Below the pieces are notes generated by a model. That model was not told the DNA's origin, did no database searches, and was given only the letters and a program-made list of their open reading frames with translations. Below, piece after piece: positions 1 to 12,223 of a DNA stretch of 64,000 nt; position 1 is the stretch's first letter; each line of letters starts with the position of its first letter. Source of the DNA: Sphaerolaimus hirsutus. Taxonomy: Eukaryota; Nematoda; Chromadorea; Monhysterida; Sphaerolaimidae. The translations under genes were made by a program, and so were the position numbers. The stretch is taken from positions 4,777,504 to 4,841,503 of the forward strand of contig OZ038460.1 of the NCBI GenBank assembly GCA_964036195.1, written 5' to 3'.

Positions 1-3000
1 TTCGGCGCGCCGCCGGGCCTCATGTCGCCCGGCTTGAAGGCGCCGTGCGGCACGCAAATCTCGCCGTCGTGCAGTTCGTCGGCTGGGTCCGTGCCGCCGC
101 CGCCCATGCGCTATGATGGGTACGCGGCTGCAGCGAGTACCAGTTGTGCACCCGTACCGACCCCTCTGGCTGTGGAAAGTCGATACGAGCCGATTAGTGA
201 CGCTGAGTCGATTAATTTGCCGCCCATGCCGTGTCAGCCTGATGCGCAGCAGCTACAACAGCAGCAATCGAAGTTGGTGCAACTGGGTTTATTCTTTCAA
301 TTAGTTGGAGGGTTGAAGGGTTAGAGAATGATATAGCATAAATATAAATCTCAACATTCGATATCTTTGAAATTATCGACATTTGAAGTGAAAAACTATT
401 GATAGTCGATGTCCGATACTAGGTATACATATGTCGTTTTGGCCATAGTGTTCAATTTTTATTTTGTAATTACTTACTCGGCGGACCGCAGAGTATGTGC
501 AGAATCTTGCCATGATTTAATGTATAAAATCTTGTGATAAATTTCTTTATTAGTCCATAGTAAAAACGGAATATTATGATGAAAAAAACTGTGTCACTAT
601 TCAGATGGGTTATTGTAGGTTTCCATTTACTAAGTGTAATGTCCGCCGAGTATAGGTATTTACTGTTGATTACTTTGTAGGAGAGAAACCCAGACAATTT
701 GCAATATGCAAACTTGCAATGTAAATCAAAAATTAACGAAATCGTGCACTAGTATTTAAACAGGACATGTCACATGACATGATGCTATATGGCAGTCGTT
801 ACTAGGGATACATAAAAACCATAACTTTCCTAAAAAGCTGTAGTGCATAGATACTGTTTGGTCAGTGTAACTTTGCAGACAAGTTTACCATGAAAAAGCA
901 ACCCAGCCAAAACATGTCGCATGAAATGGCACTTTACACACTATTTTACTAATGGTAAACTTATAATTTAGTGAACTCATTTTTCAACTTCTGAGCGTAT
1001 CTGAGTTTTACCGAAATGAGCTGTTCGTTAACTGCAGATGACGGAGATTAAAAATAACGCATTAAAAATTAAATTAAAAAATTAAATTAAAAAATTAAAA
1101 TTAAAAAAACTCAGATGCACTCAGAAATTGAAAAATGAGTTTATCAAATTCTTTGTTTACACTTAGTATGTTAGTATGTTGCATCAATATGTTACATAAA
1201 AAGTACATTTAATTGTCAATTAAGTATATGTAGGTATATTTATAGGTATTTAAAATAACCGTCCCTCAAACCTGCAGCGCCGCCGACGAAAGACCAACTT
1301 CATCTAGCTCAACTGCCACAGGAATTATCGAAGAAACTGCACCGACATTGGCGCAGCATTTCGAAACATCTCAGACTGCAGGAAGGAGTAAAAGAAAGCG
1401 AAAGAGATTAAAGAAAAAAAGAGTGAAAGTTCCCGCTGGTGGAGATTTTACGGATATGCCCAAATTGACGCCGATTTGTTCGAGTAATGATGAAATTAGC
1501 GAGCAGGAGATCGACACTCGTGAGTTATTTTGATTTACATTTGAGCGGCGTAATTTTCTAGAAACAATTAATAAATAATTAAGTAATTAATAAAGGTTTT
1601 CAACAATATCTTTCATATCTTTTTATTATATATATTTAAATCCGGTGTCCATCAGCGATGACTTTATTAATACAAATTTATTTAATAATTCATTAAGTAA
1701 GGTAATGAAAAAGAAAAATAATTAATTTTGCGTGTCTGAACCTTTTTTTATCGAATCAACGCTCACTACGATGATATCTACAAACTAAATAATTTCCCAA
1801 TATCCAGGCTCCAAAACCCGCTCGGACGGAAGGAGGAGCTCCAGCGAACGTTTCGAATCCGTCTGCAAGGAAGTATTAGCTGGAAAATCAAACACCACTC
1901 CACCACCTGCAGAATCTCACAGCAGCACCACAGTGGCTGCTGGCACAGCTGCCACTGCTGCCACCTGCAACTTGGATCCCTGCCAAGATCCTGGCACCCT
2001 GGTGGCCAGCCTCATTTCCACCATGAATCCTGACCAACTGAAGCAGCTGTCCCACTTGTTGAAGGATAAAATCAAGGAAAAGTCTACTACTACTCCCTGT
2101 GGTGGCGCCGCTGAGGAAAAACGTAATGAGAAGTCAATTGATGGGAAAGGGGAAAAGTGCACGGAGAATTTCGAAGATGATTTGAACAATGAGAGTGAAA
2201 ATGTCGACAAAAATGAACAGCGGCCGTCGACATCAGAAGACAACAGTTTTGCCTACACCTGCGATCAATCTGAACTGGCAGATAAACTGAGAAAGTACAG
2301 AACTTGTGCCCAACGTGTGATCAGTACCAATCTAAAATCGGTCATTGATTCTACATTGCCGGAGCACATTGCACAGAAATGTCGCATTTCCACTGAAACG
2401 CCATCAGAAGTTCAGTCGACTTCAAAAACGGCCCGAAATGTCTTCCAACAATTGAATTTGGCTGAAATCGTGCAAAGAGTCAAAGAGCGCTGCAAAGAGC
2501 GGCAGTTGAGAGAAGAGAAATGTAAAGAGAAACGTCAAATTTCAAACGTCAAATATGGTAAAACTCCACCGTTGAAGTTGAAAGTGAAGCCGCCAAAATT
2601 GGACAGGCAGCCAACAAAAAGCAGCGACCAAAAAATCTCAGTCAAGATAAATTTGCATCAAATTGAATCTCGGCAATTACTGCAGCCTCACATTGAACTG
2701 GCCGAGCTCAGTCCCCGTGCACTTAGCAAACACATTGCTAACAAAATGATGCAGAGTTCTACTTCTAAGGTGTGTATTGTTTTTACTTTTAAGTTTTTAA
2801 ATGTGAACTGGGAGGGTGCTACTGGATAGACAAAGCTCTTATTTTTGCACGTGCAGTATCAAATTTGCAAAATTGGAGCTGCGGTACTGATTTGTCTCAG
2901 AAACGCTTATTTTGTAGTCATCTAAAATATGTTGTTTTTTGTATGTGTGCAGTTGAATGAGCGATCACTACTGGGGGGCACACCCGAGCCCTGTGAAGTG

Positions 3001-6000
3001 TAGGGTCAAGTGTCAAATGTTATGTAAAATGTCAATTTAAAAATGATTTATTTCTGAAATTTTGACACTGCATGCCAAATTTGAGGGTGTAGCGGCCGTA
3101 ATGAAAACCCGGCCGTCATGAAAGCCTGGCCGTAATGTATGCCCACCCGGCCGTAATGAAAGCCTGGCCGTAATGTAGGGGATGCTACATTCCGGCCGGG
3201 CAACATTCCGGCCGGTTTTACATTACGGGCGGGTCCTAGGGGGGAGGGGAGTAGATGATTTTGTGTGACGTTGATCTGTGTACATCACCCCCCCCCGCAG
3301 GCAGCCAAATGTGCGCTTCCCGACATGCTTTCATCTGCACCGCCCAGCCCTCGCTTTACACAACGCTAGTATTAGAGATTGTTCACTCGCAGCAAATATT
3401 TGTGCTAGCGTTGTGAACAGCGACCCGGGTACCAGTGCCCAACGCTAGGGCACGCGACTGTCATTGTTTCACATTGTTCCGCTGAACAGTGTGCAACAAT
3501 GACCGAAGAACCGCCACCATCAAACACTTGTGCCGCCGCGCCCAAACTCACCTGGTCGCTGCGTCGCTGCTCCGACTGCGGCGTGTGGAGCCGCGGCAAG
3601 CGCCGCACCAGCACGTGCAACAAGTGCGCCAGGGCGCAGCGCCGACGACAGGCGCACCTGGCCAGTCGTCACGGCGACAAAAGTGCCGCTCAAACGACGT
3701 TTTCTGCCGCTTTGGTTGATAGGGCGGCAGTGCGTCGAGCTGTTTTTAAAGCGGGATTGCCTGGACACTTCCGCTTGCCGTTCGAGCTGCGGATGCGGTT
3801 AAATTGCAAGAGAAAAAGGACGCTGCCTCGTTGGCGGAATGATCTACATCGCACTGAGTGCATTGTTGCCAGGTACTTTGGGTTTTAAAAAATTCTAAAA
3901 TTTGAAAACTTTTTTTGGAAAAAAAATCGAAATTCAAAGAGTCATTTTAGAAAAAGATTGATAGTCTTTTTCCGGATGATTTAACATCGTTAATTATAAG
4001 TGATAAAAAGAGTTACTGCCACGTTGACCTACAAGATTATTTATCATTAAGAATTTCAACTCCCTCCCAGCCTTTCTAATAGGTTTCACTTGACCACATG
4101 TGGAATTGACACCAGAAAATGTAACTGCTTAAAAACGCCAAAATGCATGCAATATTACAATTGATTTCATTCGTCGATGACCCCCAAGCCCCAACTCCCC
4201 CCCCCCCTATTTCAGACGTTGGCACATGCCCAGCACCGAGCGGGGCTGCCCATCACCAGTCCCCGCAGTGGACAGACGCTGGCCCTTCCTGCTGCGGCAC
4301 AGTCGCCGCCGCGCCAGCGCCGACTCTGCGGCAAAGTCGCGCTTGCAAAGTGCTGCCGCCGCGGCTGCCGAATCGTTGCCGTGCGCCGCTGGGGCGGCGC
4401 ACAAAAGTCCCGCCGGCGACGCGTTACTCAGCAGCGACGCAGACCTGTCGTACATGGACGAGGGCCCGCCGCTTGGCACCGAGCCAAGTTTGGATGGTGA
4501 TGCTCCTGATGGACGGCTGTGGCGGGTTGGAGGCGGCGGCAAGGCTGATAGTGAGGATCAGGTGATTTTGCTTGGGTGATTTTTATTTATGTGGCGCCAT
4601 GGTCCAGAAGTTTTGAACTGTGTTTAAGCTTGAATAATTGAACGAGGTCTGCAAATATTTATGTTGGTGGGATTTTGTGTAAAACGGGCTGTAAATACAT
4701 ACTTCTGCTGGTAACTCTGTTGTCAATTGTCAATTTATTGACAAATGCATTGTCAAGGTGGGATAAAGACATGGTAAAGAATCGATTTACTGGAAAAGAT
4801 GCATTTTAAATACCCCTCAATAACCATCCTAAAACCTCATTCTCACACACCAAAAATCTCCTCCCAAATAACCCCCCCCCCAAAAAAAAAAAACCAGGTC
4901 CGCTGCGTGTGCGGCTCATACGACGACGACGGCGAAATGGCCCAGTGCGACAAGTGCCTGTACTGGCTGCACGCCGAGTGCCTGCACGCGGTGGGCTGCG
5001 GCGCCGCGTCCGGCGCCAACGCCTACGTGTGCCCCGTGTGCCGCCGGCGACTGGAACGGCCGCCCAAAGTGGACGTGCGGCTGCAGCCGCAGCCCGAGTA
5101 TAGGCTGCCTGGATGCAGTTATTACAGAGCGCTCGTGGGTGGTAGGATGGAGCAACAGATTAGAGTGAATGAGTGTGTGTATGTGAGACCGGTGGGTTTT
5201 TGGGCAAGTTTTTTAATGTTTTGGGACCTGTGTTGGGAAACTGCAATTGAATGACGGTACGGCGTGGTAAACTTGCCTAATTTACAGGTCATTATGGTAC
5301 GGTGATTTTTCCCACTCAGTTTTGTGGCCGCGCACACTATTACACCATCGAAATTTGGGAAGCTCAAATCTGTTGTGGATACTTTTGTGTTCACCAGCAT
5401 GAATTCTTTTTGATCGCCATCAACAGTAGTTGACAGACTCCTCATTCCGGTAAACTCAAAAGCGTTCAAAATCGATTTACTAGTTTCCCAACTACCTAGT
5501 GTAATTACTAGTGTACTCGATGTCTTAAAGTGCCAAATCTAAAACACCAACCAAAACCTCCCAGCTGGTCTCCGACGAGCACAAGAACAAGCTGCGACGG
5601 CTGCACGAGCGCTGCGTGGCGCCCGCCGCCGGCGACAAGGACGCGCGGCCGCCTGCGGCAACTTCAAAAGGGGATACTAAAAAGGCGGAGAGAGAAAGTG
5701 CTAGCGCCGACGTCATTCACCGGCGGCATTTGCGCATATTTCGAGTGGAGCGACTTTTCACCGCGCCAGAGTGAGTTGACATGCAGTGCACTGCATTCGT
5801 GGTTTATACGTTGATGATATAGATTGTGTCGAGAACACTCACTTTTTCGCACTGAAACACATCGAGTTTCAGTGTTAAAAATGCGACTGCATGTTTTCAT
5901 AAGAAAATAAAAACTCTGCGGACCTCACGCTATGCACTTTTTCTGAAAAAATACCCCATCATGACGTCATCGTTAAAAAAATAATAATTGCTTCAACAAA

Positions 6001-8063
6001 AAGAAAGAAAAACGTTTCAGGAAAACGACATTCGTCACTTGTATAATACATACTTGACTCCGCTTTTTTCGTTTATATCATTTTTCTTTTCGTGAAATTG
6101 CGTACATAAGTATCCTATTCACGCGTTATCCACTAAGGCATAAGTAGTTTTTGACGCATACTTTGTGGTCCGCTGAGTATACGAAAAAAGTTTAAAACTA
6201 AAAAGGGGTTGACAAAAACACAGCACAAGACGAAAACCATGTTATCACTCAAAACACATAAGCGTTCCCAAAAAGTTGTAACGTCATTGGCACTTTGTAG
6301 CATCATTATATACCCCCTCAAATAACCCCCACACAATGGCTCGCACCGCAGCGGCGAGCGGTTTGTCTTCGGTGTGTACTACGCGCGGCCGCACGAGACA
6401 TTCGCCGGGCGCGGGCGTAAATTCCACAAGAAGGAACTGTTCTGCACGCCCATGTACGACACGTTGCCGCTGGCGCTCGTCGTGGGCAGGTGCCTCGTCT
6501 TGGAAGGTTTGTTGAGGCATTGACATTTTGTTGCTGTTTTTTTCAGTGTACTATTTTCATGTACTGAACTGTGTGAAAAGTCATGTAAAATGCCGTGTAA
6601 AATGTTACTTGTCATGCAATGTCATGTAAAATACCCTGGAAAATGTCAGATTTCGTTTTATTTTTACCGATCGTTTGACATTTTCCAGGAACTTTTACAT
6701 ATCTGTTGATATAATACATTGCATGACATTTGACATTTTACACTGCATTTTACACTGTCTGGGAGTGGCCTCTGGTCTGACTGGTGGGCGACCACCAAGA
6801 AAATCAAGCCGACCAATCGGCGACAAATTTTTTAAAAATATTTATTATTCCTATGCATTTGGTTAGCTGGGCGGCATACCCACACCTTGTAAAACTTCAT
6901 CTGTCATGTAAAAGACCGTGTAAAAGTGTCAAATGTAAAAGACCCTGTAAAATATCGAAATTTTATTCTGTGGTATCCAAATCTCATGTTTTTGTCCAAA
7001 TGTTACGTCACATAAGATGGTTCACTTTCCCCCCAAACCTCCCCCTACCCATTCTCGCCGTGTTTTGTTCCGCACCCCTTCACCCTACACCGCCCTACAC
7101 AGGTGCGCCCTACTCGAGCGGGCGCCCTAGGGCTCCGCGGTATCCCGAAGCCGATGTTTACGTGTGCGACACGCGCGTCGACAAACAGCAGCGATCTTTC
7201 GAACGACTCAACGCGAAGACAAAATATTTTGTCAATACTCAGCCGTATGCGTTCGAGCGCTTTCCTGAGAAGATGCCTTTGAAGAGAGATTTTACTGTGG
7301 GTTGGGTGAAGTGGTGACATGTGTATTTATATTTACATGTGATTGTTTTCATTGATCACTGTCAAGCTGGTGACAATCCCGCACCCATGAATTTGTCAAC
7401 TTCTGACAAAGTTTCATTTACCCTCTCAAGTGCCAGTATAAACTCCAAACGAAAACAAGGAAATAAATAACTGGTTTTTGTACATACCGTACAAAATTCC
7501 CACTTATGAAAAACGAGGGAGAAAAAATATTTCCCCCACTGAAATAATTCCCTTCTTTAGGCATATGATAAATATTTATGTTGTGTATAATTTGAACAAT
7601 AATGGCATATTTTGTAAATACAGCATATTTCATGAAATGAGTAGAAACATGCTTGAAAATCGCGACGAAATAATACCCCCCCCCTTGAATAATTCCCTTT
7701 TTGAAAAGTTTGAAAAGTCCAAACAACGAAAAAATTATTGCTCAGGGAAATCATTCGAGCAAATACGGTATCTCACTCTGAGTAACATACAAAACATCAT
7801 TCCCTCAAACATAAGTATCCACGAACTTACAGCCATTCCTGCTGCGGCCGGCCAGTGCAGGGAGCACGACACCCAACAAAAAGTCTCCCTCGAGCGGCAG
7901 AGCGACCAAGCGGCACAAAAACAGCGACAAAAGTTCTGCCGCGGCTGCAAATTCGGCCGCCGCGACTGCAGTTGCCGCGTCGCCGGCAAAAAAGCCACGA
8001 TTAAACTGTGTTATTGACAGATTGAAGGAGTCGAGGGAAAATGAGATTGTGAAGAAAGTGTGA
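1..8063 (+). CDS. ash1: ASH1-like chromatin protein (FxLP, PHD finger, BAH), 5' end outside window
   Basis: Trithorax-group chromatin factor; family members act in the nucleus with MRG15 to counter Polycomb silencing. Exons read as 1-~311 (weak donor), 1278-1519, 1808-2769, 3490-3872, 4216-4561, 4898-5191, 5565-5770, 6352-6506, 7103-7296 and 7833-8063 (stop TGA 8061). From 1278 on every junction closes in phase. The first three exons encode a low-complexity, basic region. Exon 3490-3872 carries FRLPFELRM, matching the FxLP motif by which Ash1 binds MRG15. Exon 4898 opens a C4HC3 PHD finger (RCVCG, QCDKCLYWLHAEC, CPVC). Exons 4898-7296 form a BAH domain (NECVYVRP, HLRIFRVERLF, GERFVFGVYYARPHETF, DVYVCDTRVDK, PYAFERFP), collinear with human ASH1L. 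The C-terminus is basic (PAKKPRLN). No AWS, SET, post-SET or bromodomain is visible. The family assignment is firm for PHD-BAH and less so for the first exons. Confidence 0.82.
3090..3240. repeat. Short direct and inverted repeats of a CCGGCCGTAATG unit in an ash1 intron
   Basis: The core GGCCGTAATG (or GGCCGTCATG) appears at least five times on the plus strand from 3090 to 3177. Its complement (CATTCCGGCCGG) follows at 3188-3225, so the block can fold on itself. It lies wholly within the intron 2770-3489. This may be the remnant of a small foldback element. Confidence 0.6.
4898..5191 (+). other. ash1: Exon encoding the PHD finger and start of the BAH domain
   Basis: The exon follows a pyrimidine tract ending ACCAG at 4897 and ends at a GTGGGT donor at 5192, phase 0 on both sides. 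Metal ligands appear in the order C-C, C-C, H-C, C-C within residues 2 to about 48, as in PHD zinc fingers that read histone tails. The residues after the finger (PGCSYYRALVGG, then NECVYVRP) are the entry into the BAH fold, as in ASH1 proteins. GC content rises sharply against the flanking AT-rich introns. Confidence 0.9.
6540..6970. repeat. Iterated TCATGTAAAATGCC-type repeats in an ash1 intron (CCCTGTAAAATG family)
   Basis: The intron 6507-7102 contains many short copies of GTCATGTAAAATGCC and its complement (TTTTACATGACATTTGACA), including CCCTGGAAAATG at 6636 and CCCTGTAAAAT at 6943. The same words build the compact foldbacks at 27895-28167 and 46384-46555. Confidence 0.65.
7484..7770. 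mobile_element. Foldback element of the CCGTATTT...CTCGAATAATTCCCC family in the last ash1 intron
   Basis: The left end reads TACCGTACAAAATTCCC and the right end is its diverged complement (GGGAAATCATTCGAGCAAATACGGTA). The interior (GCATATGATAAAT, GAAACATGCTTGAAAA) matches the copies at 14.0 kb, 28.8 kb and 44.7 kb. No coding capacity is seen, so this is a non-autonomous, MITE-like element. Confidence 0.7.
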
Positions 8064-8238
8064 GAGTGTGAAATGTGTATATATCGTGTTTTGATTGCGA
8101 TGGGGCTTCATGTGAATATTCTATTGGCTGATAAAAACCTATGTGTTCAAAAGGCTGTTGATAGCTTGCTTTGCAAATAAATATAATACGCGAAAACTAT
8201 CTGTCGCGACATGGTTTTTTCGGAAGCACGAATCAGTG

Positions 8239-8662
8239 TACCGTATTATTTCGAAATACCCCCATGGGGGTGTATTATTTCGCCAGCAAAATTTGAGGGA
8301 GGGGTTATTCGAGGGTTTTTTTATTATTCCGTCAGAAATTTTCGTAAGGATCGTAGTAAATAGTAGGCATTTGCGTACTCAAAATAGGTAATAAATGTGT
8401 CCAAACAGGATATATTTGGACATAAAAACGTAGATAGCTACACAAACTACTCTGTGTAGCTGCAATGCAATATAGGTACCTAACAGTAATATACATCATG
8501 TACATTGTGTACATGACGTATTTATTATGTACATGACGTACATCATTCCGAAGGGGGGGGGGTATTTCGAGGGGGGTTTATTATTTCCCCAGCCCATTTT
8601 GAGGGGGGGTTAATTCGAGGGGGGGTTAATTCAAGGGGGGGATAATTCGAGGTAATACGGTA
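8239..8662. mobile_element. Foldback element with CCGTATT...AATACGGTA ends and G/C-run arms
   Basis: The left end is TACCGTATTATTTCGAAATACCCCC. The right end, read on the other strand, is TACCGTATTACCTCGAATTATCCCCC. The arms consist of repeated (T)TCGA(G)n words and the interior carries TACATGATGTA-like palindromes. It is related to 8813-9126, 16650-17064, 42506-42752, 56973-57125 and 61740-62150. Confidence 0.7.
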
Positions 8663-8812
8663 TTTTGAGTTATCAGTTGAGCACCCCTAGAAACGTGTCA
8701 GGGCAATTAAGTTTCGCAATTTCGTTAAAATCAAGTTTTTGGCAATTTTTACCATATTGTATTTATTGTTTTACACGCACAGTTGTTGCACTCAAGCACT
8801 GTAATATGGTGA

Positions 8813-9126
8813 TACCGTATTGCCTCGAATTATCCCCCTTAAATTCACCCCTTCGAAATACGGCCCGTCTGTAATATTGTACACCATGTATGCAATGTAT
8901 TCACTATTTACATGATGTATTAATTGCTGCGAAATTAGACTAGACTACCGTACAAATGTATCCTGTTTGGGCACATTTATTACCAGTTTTAGCTGTGTAA
9001 AAGCCCAATCTTACTATTGCCCGTCGCGAAAATTTATGACGAAATAATAAACCCCCTCGAATTAACTCATTAAAATGTGCTGGCGAAACAATCAACCCCC
9101 TGGGGGTATTTCGAGGAAATACGGTA
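8813..9126. mobile_element. Foldback element, CCGTATTTCCTCGAAATACCCCC family
   Basis: The left end is TACCGTATTGCCTCGAATTA and the right end GGGGGTATTTCGAGGAAATACGGTA, imperfect inverted repeats. The interior shares TACATGATGT and GGCACATTTATTACC-like segments with the copies at 8239-8662 and 16650-17064. It is non-coding. Confidence 0.75.
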
Positions 9127-10199
9127 AGTATTTAGCAGTGCTCTACTCTTTGCGAAAAAAACGTCGAAGCGTAATGATGTGGTTTGAGTAAATTAATAAA
9201 TCCACGTTGAATCAGCCTTTTCGTTCAAATTATATATGCATCTCATGATTGTTTTCATATCTCATATTTACATCACAAATCGTTTACGCGCATAGATCTT
9301 AGATTATGTTCAAACTTTCTAATGTGATCATTTCAATATTTTTCTGGTTATCAAATATTGTTGTTGAAGTATAAATACATTCAATATTTCAATAAACATG
9401 AAAAACCTAAATATAAACTTTACGTTTTTATGTGAGAAACCGATTCGTCTTTTATCACCTTGATTAACCCCCGGGGCGCTTTTTGATTTGCAGTAGTTCA
9501 AACTTCCAGGGCTAATAAACACATTTGAGTTTACAGGAATTGTAATTCGGTCAATTACTATTGTCTGAGATCATAAGTGATTCATTATGGTAAACTCAAA
9601 TGTGTTCAAAACATATTCAGTACTTTGGAAATTCCAGTTGTCAACTCGTGTAGGCACTTTCTCACTCATCTGATAAATTTACTAAATAGGTAGTCAGTTA
9701 CTATTTAGTTATTTTTGTGGGAAGCATACGGATTTTCAATAAATGATATTTATTTTATTACCAAATACAGAGGTCGCATTCGAACTTAAATAGCATGTAC
9801 CTTTCATAAATACCTACTTACATGCTCATGATATCGAAAAATATGCCAGAGTTGGCGCCATTTTTGTCAATTTCCTCTTGGAACAAATACCAAAGAAAAA
9901 TTTCAAGCGTCATTTTATTTTCCATCGTAAACAACGAACTGCTAAGAGAACTGCGAGTGGATCAAAGGCTACACCAACTATTAACTTGTTTCATTTATCA
10001 TAAATTCATGAGCTCAATCCATTACCAACCCGCGCATGTGCGTAATTACCACCATGAAAACTGAAATTTCTGCCGATTTGCGTCACATTTTGCTGGCGAG
10101 CAATAGCGAGTTTTAGCCTACCTAAGTACATAAAGTAAATTGTAGAAGCTGGATTGATTTCGAAGACTTACAGCTGCATATTGTATACAATATTGATTC

Positions 10200-10305
10200 T
10201 AAGGGAAGAGCGCCGTTCTATTTTTCCGTGAACTTTTTTACCTGCCGTTCTATTGGAGGTGCCCTTCTATTGTAGGTGCACCGCTCTATAAGAAGAAATA
10301 CGGTA
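10200..10305. mobile_element. Short element with 'GAACGG..TCTATTAGAAG' words, relative of 24273-24412
   Basis: Repeated words GCCGTTCTAT, GCCCTTCTAT and CCGCTCTATA end in AAGAAGAAATACGGTA. The copy at 24273-24412 has the complementary order and the ACCGTATTTCTTCTAATAG end, so both belong to one family with termini like the CCGTATTT elements. Confidence 0.55.
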
Positions 10306-10388
10306 TCCAATAAACCTTCGCATCGCAACCCAATTCCATAATCACGGCTTTGTTCCCGTTTTCGCATCGTCCCAGCCCTAACGATCTG

Positions 10389-10553
10389 CTAATCTTGGGC
10401 TCCGGGTGGATTTAGTTCAGCCGCAACGGCAACACGCGCCGCGCTGCACGTGCCGCCGTGCGGTAGATTTCCGCTCGCTGCAGCCGCGCTGTTCGGTTGG
10501 GCTGCAGCGGCGTCGGCGAGCAACTGGTCGCCCTCCCTGAAGACGTCGCACGG
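10389..10553 (-). CDS. Possible terminal coding exon of an unrecognised minus-strand gene
   Basis: A GC-rich island in AT-rich DNA. On the minus strand an acceptor-like ATGCGCAG (10561-10554) is followed by exactly 54 codons and a TAG at 10391-10389, where the GC-rich composition also ends. The translation is Ala-rich with a start such as PCDVFREGDQLLADA. No family was recognised. The plus strand of the same island is also open for about 55 codons, so the strand is uncertain and the exon is unproven. Confidence 0.3.
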   Translation of the reverse strand, partial: PCDVFREGDQLLADAAAAQPNSAAAASGNLPHGGTCSAARVAVAAELNPPGAQD

Positions 10554-11099
10554 CTGCGCATTGGCGGGGAATGGTGTCGTTTTTGGTACTTTTACTTGAA
10601 AACGTATATGTACTTGTGTGCTGAATAAATGTTTACGTTTAGGTTTCCTCTGAGAAAAGTACATGTGATCGCTTTTTTATGTGTACTTTTTGAAAGTACT
10701 TGAGTACAGAAAAAGTATTTCAATAGGCTCTTTCAAGTCATAAGGGGAAAATGACGGAAAAAAACTAAAAATGGGGACAATAGACAAAAATGGGCATTTA
10801 AGCGCTATTTGGCTGGAAATACATAGCAAAGTAGCCCATGAACTAGTGAAATTGAAGTTTAATATTGGCCAAAAGTATGAAAATAAATGATTTTGAGTGA
10901 TAAATGGAGCAAAGCTTCTCAAACATACTCACTTTAACGTTTTCCATGGAAAAATTATTTCAGTCACGTTTACTCATGAGTAAAAGTAAAAATGTACTTA
11001 ACGTTTTCTGTGCTCAGAGAGTGAGTAAAAAAAATGCTTTACATTTACGTATACTTTAAAAAAGTATGGTACTTCTAAAACTGTGTTCCAACCCAACTA

Positions 11100-11420
11100 A
11101 CCTAACCCTCTACCTCATATAATCCCCACTTACAATCACCTCCCCTAACTCGCACCCTGCCGCCGCTGCGGCAGCCTTGCAGCGCGTCTCGTCTTAGCAG
11201 CGAAATTCGGCACTGCGCCGCGCGTATAAACAATGTGTCGGGCCCGACCCGAGCTTGAGCCCTGTATATCTGCCGCGCATGCAACTAAACTGCGCCAACT
11301 TCTCGAATGTGGTGCGAAGGCGACGCGAACTCGTGCCGCTCCGCAGCTGAAACTGCAGCTGTTGCCGCCGCCGCGGCAGCGCGACGGCCGCCTTTTGTGA
11401 CCGTTTGAAAGTGCCACACT
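11100..11420. other. GC-rich island with exon-like frames on both strands
   Basis: A sharp GC rise spans 11150-11400. The plus strand has a 55-codon frame from ATG 11231 (MCRARPELEPC...). The minus strand has frames containing TFEKLAQFSCMRG after an acceptor-like GCTGCAG. Neither is recognised. It may be an exon of the same unknown gene as 10389-10553, or a CpG island. Confidence 0.3.
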
Positions 11421-11737
11421 GCGATGGGCGGTTCCGAGTTGTTATGAATACTGAACTTTTTTTGACGTAAATGTAAAGTATAAGTATATGTAAAATACTT
11501 TTTACTCACCCCCGAATACAGAAAATGTAAAATACTTTTTCACTCGTATTCAGGAGTACACGTGAGTAAAATACTTTTTTTCCGGGAAAATGTAAAATTG
11601 AGTAATTTTTTCCCCTGAAAGTGTAAAAGCAAGAACTTTTCTTCATAGAATTTGTAAAAGTGGGTACGTTTTCATGGAAAATGTTAAAATTACTACTTTT
11701 TACATGTGAGACCAGCTTTTACACTGGTAACATCACA

Positions 11738-12223
11738 GGTGCCGGTTCCGCAAGTGGACAAGTTAAGAGTTGAAACATAAGAGTTGAGTAAAATGACAAA
11801 TGGCAAGTTTAGAGTAAAGTAAAATAATAAATGATGAGTTAAGAGACAAGAGTAAAGTTAAATGACAAATGATTAGTTAAGAGATAAGAGTAAAGTTAAG
11901 AGTCAAGCCCGTGTATCCAAATCTTATTTTTTTGTATCAAAATCTTATTTTTTGTATCCAAATCTTATGTCGAAAAATAAAATTTGGATACAAAAACATA
12001 AGATCTGGATACGAAAAAAATAAGATTTGGATACACTTGCTTGACTCTTAACTTTACCTTTATCTCTTAACTAATCATTTGTCATTTAACTTTACTCTTA
12101 AATTTACTCTTGTCTCTTAACTCATCATTTAGCATTTAACTTTACTCTTAACTTGCCATTTGTCATTTTAACTTAACTCTTAACGTTTAACTCTTAACTT
12201 TTCCACTTGCGGAACTGGCCCCA
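11738..12223. mobile_element. Foldback element with GTGCCGGTTCCGCAAGTGG ends and AAGTTAAGAGT arms
   Basis: The left end GTGCCGGTTCCGCAAGTGG is mirrored by CCACTTGCGGAACTGGCCCC on the right. Both arms are built from repeated AAGTTAAGAGT/AAATGACAAATG words and their complements. The centre has tandem AATCTTATTTTTTTGTATCC words in both orientations. The same termini occur at 13165-13373, 13373-13523 and 52194-52355. Confidence 0.8.

Larger units (their letters stand above)
8064..10380. other. Intergenic, repeat-rich; no gene seen
   Basis: AT-rich sequence downstream of the ash1 stop. It holds two G/C-run foldback elements (8239-8662 and 8813-9126) and otherwise only short frames in all six readings. 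No conserved motif was recognised. Confidence 0.6.

Noticed and set aside
3301-3368. Extra ash1 exon after the acceptor at 3300 (reads AAKCALPDMLSSAPPSPR)
   Set aside because: The frame meets a stop at 3367 and no donor closes in phase with the 3490 exon. The direct join 2769 to 3490 is in phase and has a good pyrimidine tract.
7297-7317. Stop codon at 7315-7317 as the end of the ash1 gene
   Set aside because: A GTGGGT donor at 7297 joins in phase to 7833, giving a basic protein-like C-terminus that parallels ASH1 proteins after the BAH domain.
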